Shown here one piece after another: positions 45,914-58,288 of a DNA stretch of 64,000 bases. The stretch lies in assembly GCA_011799875.1 (NCBI GenBank), contig CM022297.1, forward strand, positions 363,882,921-363,946,920, in the 5' to 3' direction. The position numbers and the translations under genes are program-made. The DNA is from Thinopyrum elongatum. Its lineage: Eukaryota > Streptophyta > Magnoliopsida > Poales > Poaceae. The notes under the pieces were generated by a model, which was not told the origin of the DNA, ran no database searches, and saw nothing but the letters and a program-made list of their open reading frames with translations. Positions within the stretch are counted from its first letter, which is position 1, and every line of letters begins with the position of its first letter.

Positions 45914-48900
45914 TTAAGCACCATATCTCTTCAAAACTTTGCTTAGTGCTGGCATCACATTATATGCTTGATAGGACCTTCTAAGTTCAATGATTGAGCC
46001 GACCTGAATGATCATTATAATACAGGCCAAAATTAGTATCTAATGCCCATTAGTGAATGAAAGCACACCGTTAAATCTAATGTAGCAGTTCACAATGAGA
46101 GGCTCAGTGACACAGAAATTCTGCAAGGCTTAGCTTGACCAAATGTAATGCTTCAAGATTCTGACATATTTTGTTAGGTCTGTAGCTAACTATATGGTAC
46201 CTGTCAGCTATACCCAATTTTTTATTTTATTTTGAGATGAGCTATACCCCAGTTTTGGGAGTTGCTTTAGGGCTTGTTCGGTTAATCCCTCCCACAAGGG
46301 GATTGGAGAGGATTGGAGGGGATTAAGGTGGATTTTGGCTTGTAGGGGATTTAATCCGTCTCAATCCCCTCCAAAACCCTTCAAATCTGAAGGAACCGAA
46401 CAAGGCCTTATGTATCACTGAAAAACGCACACTATTCATTGTATATGACTCACTTCCATAATCTTTTCTTTCCCTGTTAGCTGGGTGGGTGTTATGACTT
46501 CTGTTAAGTAAGTAAAGTGACCATTGTATCCTGGTTTAGCAGTGTTGCTACTGCGTTTGCCACTTAAGGAGTACTAGTCCACTGCCACCATGGGTGCCTT
46601 ACAGAGGTGAAGCCTCACATACAGGAAGCCATGGGGGAGCACCGAACCAGACAAGGCCTATTAGTTGTTGATCATGGCCAATTAGGCAGTTATAAGTGAA
46701 AATACTGACATCTATTTACCCCTTAATGGAAGTACACCAACAGCACACTAATGGCGGTGGCAAATAGTGAAGTTTCGGATGTGGGTTGGCACAGAATGAA
46801 TTGGGAATCTTCCAGTGGCATATGATAAAACTGGTAGTAATTCAGTAGCATATAAACAATTATCTGTTTTCAGAAAATAAGCTTCAGGACACAGCAGAAG
46901 TGTCCCAATTTCTAGAGGATGAAAAACCAACGTTGGTGGATGGAACTATACTCATTTAACAAAAAAACTACATCCATTAAATATTGTTATTTTGAATTAA
47001 GAAGAGATGAACATGCATTATTTATTTTTCACCAACGGCAGCAAAATAGTTAGTGGGCGGCATCTATATAGTTATATATGGTAGCACACAACATGACATC
47101 ATTAGCGTTGTAAAACTGCAAATCAGCTGAAATCCCTGCAAGCACTTCGGCAAGTTTGATTTCATTAAATTTGAAGTCCTCTAGAATTTAGAATTTTAGA
47201 TCCAGCTACCTAGATCTGATTCAGCGCCATTATATCTACACAATCTAAAAAAAAAAGGGCAGCCCGGTGCATGTAGCTCCCGCTTGCGCAGGGTCCGACC
47301 ACTTTGGGTCTATTGTAGCAGCCTTTCCCTACATTTCTGCAAGAGGCTGTTTCCAGGACATGAACCCGTGACCTCATGGTCACAAGGCAGCAGCTTTACC
47401 ACTGCGCCAGGGCTCCCCTTCTATTATATCTACACAATCTATGTTTACAAAATAGGCAATAGCTGATGAAGTCAACATAAACTTGCAAATCACAACAATA
47501 TTTTTTTCGAGATATCAAAATAATGAAGAATTTGTTTGAGATGAACTCACAATAATCAAGACTGATGTGAAACCTATAGAAAACCCCTCATTTATTTGTC
47601 TGAGATATCTGTCAAGTAATAACGAGGAAGTTGCCAGCAAGCTCAGTAGTAGACCTCCTACAAGGGATTTATATAGACAAAATGACATGTGTGCAGGAGG
47701 TAAAACCAACAAAAAGTTTCACCATGTGAACCTACCCCAGAAACGTGTCGATGTTTGAATCTTTGTAAGATAATCCACTGTTGCTCTTCCAGGTTTTATC
47801 TTTGGCACTCTGGCACTCATCTTATTCAGGTAGTCAGATATCTCTTTTGGCAAGTTGGCCTGCGGTGCATGGTATGTAGATTAAGGTACATTTCGGTAGC
47901 CCATGTACAAATGGAAGTGTGCCTCAGAATCTAAAATAAGGATATCATGCTACTAAAAAATGTAAAAAACATCCACTACTAAATTATAAGAGTCAATATT
48001 GAAGATCATAAGCTGTCATATTTGTGAAAAATTATAAAAGCAATATCCTAAATGCTACAGTGTGGTAGTACTTGGTTCCATATATACTAATAGCAAGCAA
48101 CTAATCTAGAACAGCAGGCAACTATAACAGTAATACAACATCATGACAACAAGATAATCAAGGTATAGGTTTATCCTGAGAAACAAAATGCACTAATATT
48201 CAATCTTCACAAGTACTAAGCAGTTGCACGCAAAGCAGGCAAATTTTAATGTTTCACATACCTTTAAGTGTTAGTACAAAGGTATTCATAGCAGCCAAAA
48301 GAAAAATAATTCTTGGCTGTCTCAAGAAGGTGCACATTATAGCAGCCCAAAGCTAAACTAGACACAAACATGAACCCTGTTGCAAGAGTCTTTACCTTTT
48401 AGTTTAGAAGTCCATACCAATACATTAGTGTGACATGATGCATAACTCTATTTTGTGAAAATAGAAATGAAAAAAGTATATTCATTATTTTCACGCACTT
48501 GTGTGTGTTGAACGTGTGTGTTATAGTGTTGGCAGGTTCTTTTTGGTTGTTTTGGTGAAATAACATTGGTCACTTTGTTCATTCCATCATTTGAAAAGTT
48601 CAAGCTAGCAATGACTAAACCCTTCCCGGACAAACAATTATAGTATAATATATTTAGAACTGACAGTTTAGTTGTGTGTGTCTTCTATAATACATAGTGC
48701 ATGAATGCTTATATATCTGTTAATTGTTAAGCCAGTCTCCGCAATAGCACTTCAAGGTAGGGATGCCACGAGTTATGAAGATTAAAACAAACTTACAATG
48801 TCAAAAATGTTGAAGACGAAGACGAAAAATGCATAGGTCAAATAATAAATCCAAGGACAACCACCAACTGAAGTCATTGGATTCAAAATTTCCTTCAAAT

Positions 48901-51900
48901 TTTCCCAAAATGGCGAACGAAAAATGCTGCAGAAAATCCACATCAGAATTGAAGGAAAAGTGAACATGCACACACATGGAAACAATGGATTACCTGGCCA
49001 TAATGCTTGGAAAAGCAAGTAGGTATGAGGTTGTAAGCAAAGGCTGCATCCCTGTTGGGTTTATATTGAAGGGGATATATGGCTCAACCTCTGTAACTGG
49101 GGAGTTTTCGTTCCTACAAAAGAATGGGGAAGGGAAATTATAAGGTTTCTAAAAACATAAATCTACTATCAGCAAAAATTTCGTTCGATGGGTGATGGTA
49201 ACCATCAATTTCTGTTGGTCAAAATGCATCCAGCCATCTCGTTATGACATACCAGGGTAAAGCTGAACAGTTGGTAGAAGAGTACAACAAAAATGTATAG
49301 ACGCTAAAAGTACACCGAAGAAGCACCGTGGTTTTCTGAGTGATGTGAAGTATTTCTTATTAAGAAAGTTTATAATAGAAGTATCTTCCTTGCCTCTGTA
49401 AATAACTGACAGTTAAGGCAAAAAAAAAGGCTCCTGGCAAAACATTTCTTTGACCTGGACCGTAGTACAGCAGACTAACTTAAGAATTCAGCTAAGCCTA
49501 GCCAAAGACATGATGAGAGGTGACGGTAGTCATGAGCTAAATGCCGCGTATCTCCTAAGATCAGTATATGATGTAAGCAATGTAACCCTTTTTTTTAATA
49601 AATACAATTATAAGCAAAGCATGCTAACTTAATAAGTACTCCCTCTGTATAGAAATATAAGAGCGTTTAGATCACTACTTTAGTGATCTAAACGCTCTTA
49701 TATTTCTTTACGGAGGGAGTAACAGGTAACCATTTCCATCTTGCGCACATAATGTTCTAGTGTGACATAATAATTTTTGCAAGTTCGAAAGAAAGTGATG
49801 ATACATCTTCAGAGAAATACAGTGTTAAGCAACATAAGAAAAAACTAATAGGTAACCATTTTGCAGATAATGTTCCAGAGTTAGCTGAGAGTTTTTGCGA
49901 AGTTATTGGCATATTGCCGCAAATAACAGCATTCAAAATTGTGCCGCAACAAAAATTAATGCAGAATCAAACTACTTTATTACCTTGCACTAGAAGCCAA
50001 CTTGAATCCATAGTACTGAAGCTTTATCTTCCTACATCCTTCAGTCACCGACACTGCCCCCATGGTAACCATCATAAAGATCCCAGCTACTCCCAAGATG
50101 TAGGGCCAAGATGTGCACACATTTCCTGCTCCGAAAGGCAAGGTCAATTGTTTAAATAAGAGAAAACAATATGGAACAGAACTGTCACACTATCAGTTAC
50201 TGCATATTCTACTACATAAACTAACACAAATGTTCAACTGAAGCACTTTGTGTTATAAACACGATGTTGACATAAAACATGTTAAGATTAAATGGCACTA
50301 ACTGTTCACAGCACACATGATGCTGGATGAGCTACGATATGTTATGTTGAGCTAAAGAGATAGATCTAATGGCATAGTTAGAAAAGATAGTGTCACTGCC
50401 AAGATATCACAAAAGAGGCAATATGGCAACATTCCCTACAATTTAACTGCAAGCTCCAACATAAGATTTTCCTAAGCTTAATTAATTAAAACACAACCAA
50501 AAAAATAAATTGAGGGAATTCTTTAATTTATTCCAGTAAACTTGGCAGAATACAATGATAATTTGATCTACCAAGGAGTATTAGAATTTAAGATTTCAAC
50601 CATGATTTTTTGTTGCCAGTATGAAAGGCAGCCCCGAAATAAGCAAGAAAATAGGGCACGTAAAAGTAACAAATACAGTCCAGCAATATACAAATCACCG
50701 TCTCTGAGGTTTAACTTGCGTGGAAGACTCAATTAATAAATAAAACATACAAACAAGCAATTAGTAAGGAGGGATTACCTGAAAATTGAGTTAGCATCTT
50801 GTGTAGGGTATTTGTGTAACCAGTCAATATTCCAACACAGATAATCAAAGATGAGCCATGCCCTGAATGGCAAAATACACAAGAAGCAGTAAGCATGAAA
50901 TTGCTAGCCAATAACAAGATATGCACTGCTATTGATGATAATAAACATGGTAAAGTTTACCTCACTACATCATCCACATAAACATTTATAGAAATGATTT
51001 TGCATATGCTATTTTTCAAGTCCATGCAGGAGGAAATTCTACTCATTGATTTTCATATATAGCGAAATCCTTCTCATTGCACAGTTTAGTAATCAGCGGA
51101 TGAACTAGAACAGAGCGAAAGCCCCAATTCAAAATCACTATTTTATTTTTCTCAGCAACAGCAGTAGCAGCAGTCACATTGGTTGGGACTCAAATCAGTT
51201 AGGAAAAATGAAACAAAGTGTGGAATTATTTCTGTCATGAACAGACGCTCCCATATAAAAAAATGACCAAATCGGGAAGCTCTTCCACAACATGAGTATG
51301 CATTTTTTTTTCCGTTAGACATACTGTTAGGGATAAACATCATAGAAAGTAGATCGACTGCGAAGGTTTGAAGAACAGCGATTACAGGAGAAAGTACCAC
51401 GCTAGGGTGGAGAGAAACTAGATTAGAGAGAGATATTTGAGGACTGAGTCTCATTGACAATTCTTACTACATCCAACTTGCGGGCCTTCTCATCCCTAAA
51501 TAGGAGGATACCTAGCAAGCAATCTAATTGAACATGCTAGTACTAGGTAACACTAGGTAACAGATGGCATACAATCATTTCCCATCTAGAACGTGTTTAC
51601 CTCAAACATAACAACCTAGCATCAGCACTAGCTTTTGCTGACATTCTATTGGATTATTGGTACCATGCCGAAGGCCGCAGGACCACATAACATGCTGACC
51701 GCAGCTGCCAGATTGCAACGCCTAAACTGCTGCTGCTGTTGCACATAGACTGCCCAAAAGGATGTATTTATTCAGCTTATACAGTACAGGTTCAGTTTAT
51801 TTGGTGCAAACAGTATGCAGAACAAAAATATCTCATTCAAACAAAAACAACAATCAAATGGTCACAACTTAAGGATATGATGCGTAGACATGTACTCCCT

Positions 51901-54900
51901 CCATTCACAAATATAAGATATTCTAACTTTTTTGTGAATCGGATGTATATAGACACGTTTTAGTGTGTTTGTTCACTCATTTCAGTCCGTATGTAGTGAA
52001 ATATCCAAAACATCTTACATTTGCGAACGGAGGGAGTACTATACTAGTAATATGAAAAATGTGACTCAAAACAGCCTCTTATGAATAACCATTCAAGACT
52101 TCCACGTACAGCATGTACATGACAGAATGTTGAATAGTACAACATAATAACACAAAAGAGTCAACTCATGCAACAAATGGTGCTAAACAAAATATGAAGG
52201 AGATGAAAGTACTACCAAAGCCAGATTCCGTTATGGTGTCACAGATCCAAGTCGTCGACATTGCACCAAGGACAAGCAGAAAGCTTGTTAATATGACATG
52301 CTTAACCCTGACACAGATGAAAGCAAAATAAATAGAGTAACAGAGAGAACAGAAAAGCATCCCTCTGGTTCAATCAAATTAGGACAACTTATAATGTCTC
52401 GTCACTGTACAAATGAGTCAGGGCATGCCGTAAATCAAATGATAAGTTATATGCAAACTCTGATAATAGAATACATTTGCGCTAGTTCTAATTTTAAAGT
52501 GCCTCCATCTTCCATTGATGTATGGCAAAAGAAAAGGAAAAAATCAAAGGAACAGGCACGATGTGGTCAATGGTGGAGCACTTCAGCAAGCTTGCCAGAT
52601 ACAAGCAAAACAGAAGTCAAAGTATCATATCATATACGCAAAAAAGGTAATTTACCTGTAACTTGCTGCATATATGGAGTACTGCAGTGAATAGCATGAC
52701 ACAGTACAAGCAGCCACAATTGCAAAACCCAGTGATAGCCACCATCTAAACATCAAGATGGAGGAGCTCAGACTAGATGATGATATACAAAATAGAACAG
52801 TTCCCAAGAGAAATTCAATCTCGCTGTTAAAGATAGACAACTAAACACACATATAGCTTTTGATCTTCTCATGCCCGTCTAATCCTTCCTTGCGAATCTT
52901 TTCAAGTGATGGAAGAACATGGCAAAGAACCTAAAACAGACACAAGTTGTTATTGTAATAGTAGTATAAAGGGTTGTTATATCTTGGAATAAAAATTGTC
53001 TTCAGCTAGTATAGTCAAAAGACACTCTGAAGTTACCCAAGTAGACTTTTAAGTGGCTTGATTGTCATAGTTACAACTACAAAGTGGTTGTTTGTAAGGA
53101 TTCTGGTTTTCTGTAAATGGTGGACTAAGATCTAGGAGACATTCCAGCTTCCTTTGTCCCCCCAAAAAGGGAACATCTTGCTTGTGCCACTAGCCACAGC
53201 CTAAATCTCAATTTTACGCTCTTCTTTTCAGACTTGTCACTATTGCTATCACACTGTTGCTTCAATACATGCATGGCATCCAGGTCTGATATTCTCTTCT
53301 TGGCCTCGACAGACCAAAATTAAGAACAAAACGCCCCCAGTTGTATGACAACAGACCTCATTTTCTTGCTCCATTGTGCTAAGGGTATGTTTGGAATCTG
53401 GATGGTGACCAAAGCTCACCCTGCCAAAATTTTGGCCTCTTTGTTTGGAGGGTTGCCAGTTTTTTGCCGTGTCAATGGCTCTTTGCCCACTCTAGTTCAT
53501 TTTTATTGCCAATGTTGACACCAACTCACGGGCAACCAGAAGCTTATCAAAAATTTTGGCTAGCCAAATATTTGGTAGGGCAAGCTTGGGCAAGAACCAA
53601 ACATAGGCAGCTTCTCTCTGCTACGTGAGCTTATCTTATGTGCAGCTGTAATGGTGCATACTAAAAGGCAAAAAAACTTGAAACTATGTTTTGTATGGAT
53701 GAATTGGAGCCTAACAGATACAAGAACCTGAACTTTTGTTATGTTTGGAATTTTAAGTGTGGATTTGATTATTGTCCATGGCATGTTGATGTCAGGTGCA
53801 TAAAATCCTTTGGTCATGTTCATTTTGGTTGCGACAATAAACTTCTTTGCCACTGCATAACATATGTCATAAATTATCTTTTGCTGACGGTTCAGGCCTT
53901 CAGGATTTAAGGGTTTAAGGGAGACTTACAGCCGGCTGCCCACTTCTGCCCACGCTGTCCCGCATGTGTTATGTGGGCATTTGCAGCAACCCACAAAGCG
54001 GCACCATCTAGTATGTATGCTATGTGTTCCAGCTAGTATGCTAGATTGGACAGACAGTAACTTCCTCCTAATTGAAATTAATCGATTAACAAACAGAGAT
54101 ACGATAGTTAAGCTCACTGTGTCAAGATAGAGACGGTAATTGATGGGGACGCTCATGTATCAATAAATCAATTTCGGTACTTCTTAAGACCAGTCTAGAT
54201 GTTGCATATGAACATGAATCAATCGAGGTGATGCACATCATCAACAGATGACGTCACAATAAGAGTGGAGAGAGGCTGATGTGTTCACGCTTGTGTTCAG
54301 ATTTGACTTCAATGTCAAAAGCTGCAGTATGAAATGACAGAGGCTGATTGATTCGGCCGTTCGGACAGACCACGCGGAACAAGTGGCCTTAGTTGTGACC
54401 GAGCGGGTTGATCCACAAGTTCCGCATCTGTTGTGTGTTAACCTGCAGGCATACATGTACCATCTTATGTGGGATGGTTCATGCGGCACTGCAGGAGGCC
54501 TGCTCCCACTTGGACCTTAAAGTGGGGTTAATGGGATCTGAACCTAGTTGAACCCCAAAATATGTCAGGTTCTAACTCTTGAACAAGCAAATCAAACCAG
54601 CTCTGATGAAATGGTAATTGATAGGGATGCATGAATATAAATTCAAACAACAGTGTAACGGCAATAGTGAGAAGGCGAAAAAGAAAACGATAAATATGAT
54701 ATTTCTGCTGTGGCTAATGACATTGGAGTATTGCTATCAGAAAACAGAAGCACGTGACAGGACAAAGGAAGAGAATATCTAACCTGCATTACAATCGACG
54801 CTGATATCTGGTGACTGATTCCCAGCTGGAAAAATGACAGCTTCAGTTCAGAAGCAAAATCAACGAGGTCATCTGCATAGATGAAGGCGCATTGCAAACT

Positions 54901-55436
54901 GCAATTTAAGATGTTTGCTAAAATTCCGTGGCATGCCTACACGCTTAGTACAGCTAGCACGAAGGGATAATCCGGAGGACAGTAGTACCTGCAGGGAGCG
55001 GGGCGAAGCTGAGATAGGAGTCGGGGATGAGGCGGCGGTCGAACCCGGGAAGCGGGACGAAGTAGCCGACGCGGCTGAGCACGATGAGCACGGCCGTGAC
55101 GGCAAGCCGCCGCCGGATTTCGCTGCGGAAGAAGGCCTCCGCCGCGCCCTCCACCACGGCCCCAAGCCGCGCCAGGTCCAGGAACCTGTTCCGGAACCCG
55201 GGCACCTTCTTCCCACCCGCGCCACCCTCACGCGCCGGCTCAGCGGGGGATGTGGCGGACGACGAAGCCCTAGGGGCGAGGAAGAGGCGGCGGGGCGGGG
55301 GGAGCGGCCGCTGGGGCGTGCGGACGAGGAGGTGGCACTGGTTAGCGCGGAGAGATGGGTGCTTGGGGGCGAGGCGAGGTGGCGGGAGGGGGAGCGCGCA
55401 CCGCGGTGGGAGCGAGAGCGCGAGGGAGGAGGACAT
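45914..55436 (-). CDS. SECY2: plastid SecY2 translocase subunit, 12 exons
   Basis: This is the channel subunit of the second plastid Sec system, which works with SECA2 and SECE2 at the inner envelope. Exons in transcript order are 55436-54989, 54872-54784, 52930-52851, 52745-52656, 52307-52216, 50862-50779, 50125-49984, 49113-48994, 48926-48797, 47859-47736, 47657-47551 and 46003-45914. All introns are GT-AG and the exons total 1596 nt, 531 residues, without lesion. Residues 1 to about 70 are Ser/Pro/Arg-rich like a chloroplast transit peptide. Then come FFRSEIRRRLAVTAVLIVLS and GYFVPLPGFDRRLIPDSYLS, and a series of hydrophobic segments typical of SecY (for example LIICVGILTGYTNTLHKML, YILGVAGIFMMVTMGAV, ANLPKEISDYLNKM, GFSIGFTSVLII) to RRSYQAYNVMPALSKVLKRYGA. 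The upstream ATG at 55484 would add 16 residues; 55436 gives the more typical transit-peptide start. Introns hold two Stowaway MITEs, a Tourist MITE, a weaker MITE candidate and a SINE. Confidence 0.93.
46270..46407. mobile_element. Tourist-type (Harbinger) MITE in SECY2 intron 11
   Basis: The 138-bp element has ends GGGCTTGTTCGGTTAATCCC and GGAACCGAACAAGGCC, flanked by TTA at 46267-46269 and 46408-46410. Internal GGGGATTGG and CCAATCCCC arms can fold on each other. The TTA duplication and ends fit the PIF/Harbinger group. Confidence 0.92.
47248..47422 (-). mobile_element. Au-type SINE (minus strand) in SECY2 intron 11
   Basis: On the minus strand it starts AGAAGGGGAGCCCTGGCGCA, with a tRNA-like A box (TGGCGCAGTGG) and B box (GGTTCATGTCC), and ends GGGCTGCCC followed by a T run (A run on the plus strand). 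The 19-bp duplication ATTATATCTACACAATCTA is perfect at 47229-47247 and 47423-47441. This matches the Au SINE family of wheat relatives as I remember it. Confidence 0.92.
49639..49719. mobile_element. Stowaway MITE (81 bp) in SECY2 intron 7
   Basis: Near-perfect foldback: CTCCCTCTGTATAGAAATAT... and ...ATATTTCTTTACGGAGGGAG, with TA at 49637-49638 and 49720-49721. The arms meet around GATCACTACTTTAGTGATC. Confidence 0.93.
51895..52036. mobile_element. Stowaway MITE (142 bp) in SECY2 intron 5
   Basis: Ends CTCCCTCCATTCACAAATAT and CATTTGCGAACGGAGGGAG with TA at 51893-51894 and 52037-52038. Confidence 0.92.
53387..53606. mobile_element. possible degraded MITE in SECY2 intron 2
   Basis: GGGTATGTTTGGAATC at the left and AAGAACCAAACATAGGC at the right are inverted ends, with inner ATTTTGGC and GCCAAA segments facing each other. 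The target duplication is not clear. Tourist-like ends are the best guess. Confidence 0.5.
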
Positions 55437-55659
55437 GGCGATGATGGCCGGCGAACGAGCCTCCGCCTCGTCGCGCGGCCGCAATCCGCAGGGACGGGAG
55501 GTTTGGGAAAGCCAACGATGCAGAGTCGCTTACAACTACGGAGCGGTCGTTCGGTCGCTGGACTTACACCGCGACTCTCCCCGAACCCGAGTCGCCGGCT
55601 TCCCTCGGTTGCTCCTACATTCCTTTTTCCTTTTTTCCTCTTTTTTCTTGAACATCTTT
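55437..55659 (-). promoter_or_regulatory. SECY2 5' flank, about 220 bp before LINE sequence begins
   Basis: GC-rich in the half near the ATG (CGGCGAACGAGCC, GCGCGGCCGC on the plus strand) and T-rich on the plus strand toward 55660. It must contain the 5' UTR and core promoter unless transcription begins within the LINE. I see no certain TATA box. Confidence 0.5.
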
Positions 55660-55744
55660 TTTTTTCTTTTTTATGAATATACTCTCCGCTCTTTATTCAA
55701 TCGGCGAAGGCATATTAGATTACAACACACAATCCATAGTTGTG

Positions 55745-56048
55745 GCGAACCAACCTGTGATTGGATGGTTAGAGGGACTATGGTATCCCCAGCTCATCAG
55801 GGTTCAAATCCTGATGCTCGCATTTATTCCTGGATTTATTTCAGGATTTTTGGTGATGCGCATTCAGTGGAGGAGATGTTCCTGTCGACGACGAGGTGCC
55901 TACGAAGACTTCGTAAATTTCAAGATGATATGTCGGCTCAATCTTTCGGAGGTGCTCATAGGGGTAGGATGTGCGTGTGCGTTCATAGGGGTGAGTGTAT
56001 GCGCATGTATATGAGCGCTTGCGTCTGTACTGTGTTAAAAAAAACAAT
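55745..56048 (+). mobile_element. tRNA-derived SINE-like element inside the LINE 3' end
   Basis: A tRNA-like head is visible: GGATGGTTAGAGGGAC as A box and GGGTTCAAATCCTGATGC as B box. It ends CTGTACTGTGTTAAAAAAAA. CATAGTTGTG is repeated at 55735-55744 and 56049-56058. Short open frames across it are not genes. The family name is uncertain. Confidence 0.75.
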
Positions 56049-56089
56049 CATAGTTGTGTACAAGATTATAAATAAATATGTAGAAGCTT

Positions 56090-58283
56090 AAACCCTAGAA
56101 AGAAGAAACTACTTCTCTAATTTCATGGAGCACTTGACAAGCAAAAGAACGTTCTAAATTATCACTCCAGAGTATACAGGCCTCCTGACAATCAATCTCC
56201 ATGCGTACCCTTTATATTCCTTTGTTGCGAGCAAATAGCGCTGCATCTGGGCATGCAAGTATCTCAACGGTGAGAGGGTCTAGAAACTAGAATATCATCG
56301 TATCTCGCTCCTGCCGCTGCCACAAAGGTTCCAGAATAGTCTATGCTGATAAAGTCAATTCCCCCTCGTCATCGGCCTAAATCGGTTGCTCCATCGGTAT
56401 AGATCTCGACCAAGCTAGCTTCCGACTGTTTCCACTTTACCTGCACTACACCTTCTTGTGTTATTTCAGGTGCTGGTACCTCGAGGGTACGCACAATCTC
56501 ATGTATGATGATCATCAATTTGTGCGGCTACTACTACTCTCCACTATGTGTGAACTTATTTTTTGAATGCCAAATTGCCCACATTACCGTGATCATGATT
56601 GCCTCATCATGCTTGGGGATAATCTTCGCATCTAGCGTATCTTTTGACCATGTGTATGGCTGTAGTTTGGACGCTTTTGATGTTGAACTGAACCAGGGCA
56701 GCCTCCCAAAAACGCCTCGCATGATCACATGGCAATAGGCTATGATAAAGACTCCCCTGCTCATGGCCACCCATCGGGCAGTGAGCCTCGGTCTTAATAT
56801 GTCGCCAGTTTAATTCTCCAAAGCACGGTAGCATATTATTGACCACCCTCCACCAGAAGACTCTGATCTTTGGTAAGACATTTACAACGCGTTTGGTTAC
56901 TGCTCTGGTAATGTAACGGGTTTCGTTATCAGGAAGCACTGCTTTTGATCTCTTTTTACCAGATACGAGCTTTGTTTGGTTCGTGAGGTTGGGTATGTTT
57001 CCTAATCAGCTGCCGTTCGGTTGTTTTTGACTTTGCGAAGCGGCGTATCCAAATACGCTGTTATAGAAGACGTAGTACTCGAACCAAATGTCATCTACGA
57101 TTTCGTAAAGCGCGGGAATCGAAAACCGGGGCAAATCGACCGAACCAAATTGTTTCCATGGGGCTTTCCAAACAACAATATCATCACATGAGTTGCCCAC
57201 TGAAAACTTTTCTTTCATATGAGCGTCCATGACTTCTCTGTACGTCGCTCGTATTGAAAAGATGCCATTCTTCTCCCATACCCATATATCCTCCTTGGCT
57301 CTTCTTGATCTCGGCATATTAAGGATAGCATCCACATCAGGCACAAGGAAAGTCTCCCTTATACATTCAACGTTCCATTGTCCTATTTCTTCATGGATCA
57401 AATCAGACACAAGTTGAATTGAATTTTCCTTAAGCCTCCCCATCGGTTTCATGGTGTTGATCCTGACAATCCAAATACTTCTGTTTTCATGTCGTCCCCA
57501 ATTCGCCTGACAAGACCTTTCTGAAGCATGTTTCTCGCCCTGATGATAGTTCACCATGTTGGTGAACAACCGATGGGCTACCAACCGTTTGGAACTCTCC
57601 AAGTGGGTATTAGCGTTCCTTCAGTACACGCACACATAAGCTTTGCGGGTTGTCCAAGAGTTGCCATGACTGCTTAGCTAACATAGCTTCATTGAATACT
57701 TCTAGATCTCGAAAGCCCAACCCTCCTTTAGACTCTGGGTAGCCATATTGTCCAATGATTTCCAATGCATACCTTTCCTGTCCAGTGATCCAGCCCACCA
57801 GTATTTGGATATGAATGACGTTAATTTCTTGTAGAAACCTTTTTATGAGTTTAAAGCAACTAATAGAATAGGATGGAAGTGCTTGAACCATAGTTTTAAG
57901 GATAACCTCTTTCGTCGCACAAGACATAAGTCTCGCACCCCCCAAACCGCGATCTCTCGTGAATATGCTCAAATTGGTGCTCCGTTGACCTTCCCACCAT
58001 GGTAGGTAGGCCAAGGTACTTCTCAGACAGTGCCTCCCTTCGGATATTTAAGGCGTCTTAACCCCTCTCTTAGCCGAAGCCCCACAGTTCGGGCTAAAGA
58101 AAATTGAGCTTTTCTGTTTATTCATCCTCTATCCAGAACCAAGACTATAGTTGTTCGAAATATCATTTAGTCGTTTTGCACTCCTACTATCCACTTTCAT
58201 AAACACTAAGCAAACCTCAGCAACTAACAGGTGGGATACCCCATGGAGCATGAGTGCTAACACGAATACTTATGTCTATCCAA
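56090..58283 (-). pseudogene. LINE ORF2 fragment: RT end, zinc-binding domain, RNase H
   Basis: Reading the minus strand from 58283, degraded frames show RT-end motifs (YLGLPTMVGRST, then KEVILKTMVQALPSYSISCFK and GGLGFRDLEVFNEAMLAKQSW). Next is the linker with RAKEDIWVWEKNGIFSIRATY, then a zf-RVT-like domain (KIRVFWWRVVNNMLP...HCPMGGHEQGSLYHSLLPCDHA) in which one expected cysteine (CPMG) is missing. Last is an RNase H domain (VEIYTDGAT, GTFVAAAGARYDDI, CQVLHEIREVVSS). Several frameshifts and stops separate these blocks. The RT catalytic core is absent. It has no host function. Confidence 0.85.
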
Positions 58284-58288
58284 ACCCC

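Larger units (their letters stand above)
55660..58288 (-). mobile_element. LINE (non-LTR retrotransposon), 5'-truncated, minus strand
   Basis: The 3' end lies next to the SECY2 promoter: on the minus strand CTTCGCCGATTGAATAAAGAG leads into an A-rich end (T-rich at 55640-55675 on the plus strand). Going upstream come an RNase H domain, a zinc-binding domain and the end of the reverse transcriptase. The element is cut at 58288 by the Copia LTR. A SINE (55745-56048) sits in its 3' UTR. Confidence 0.8.

Noticed and set aside
55745..55830. Possible tRNA gene (A and B box-like sequence)
   Set aside because: The boxes belong to the head of a SINE with an A tail and a target duplication; no cloverleaf acceptor stem is seen. 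The same applies to the Au-type SINE at 47248-47422.
55084..56091. 335-codon plus-strand open frame
   Set aside because: It is antisense to SECY2 exon 1 and then crosses its promoter, LINE and SINE sequence; the composition is that of a GC-rich shadow frame.
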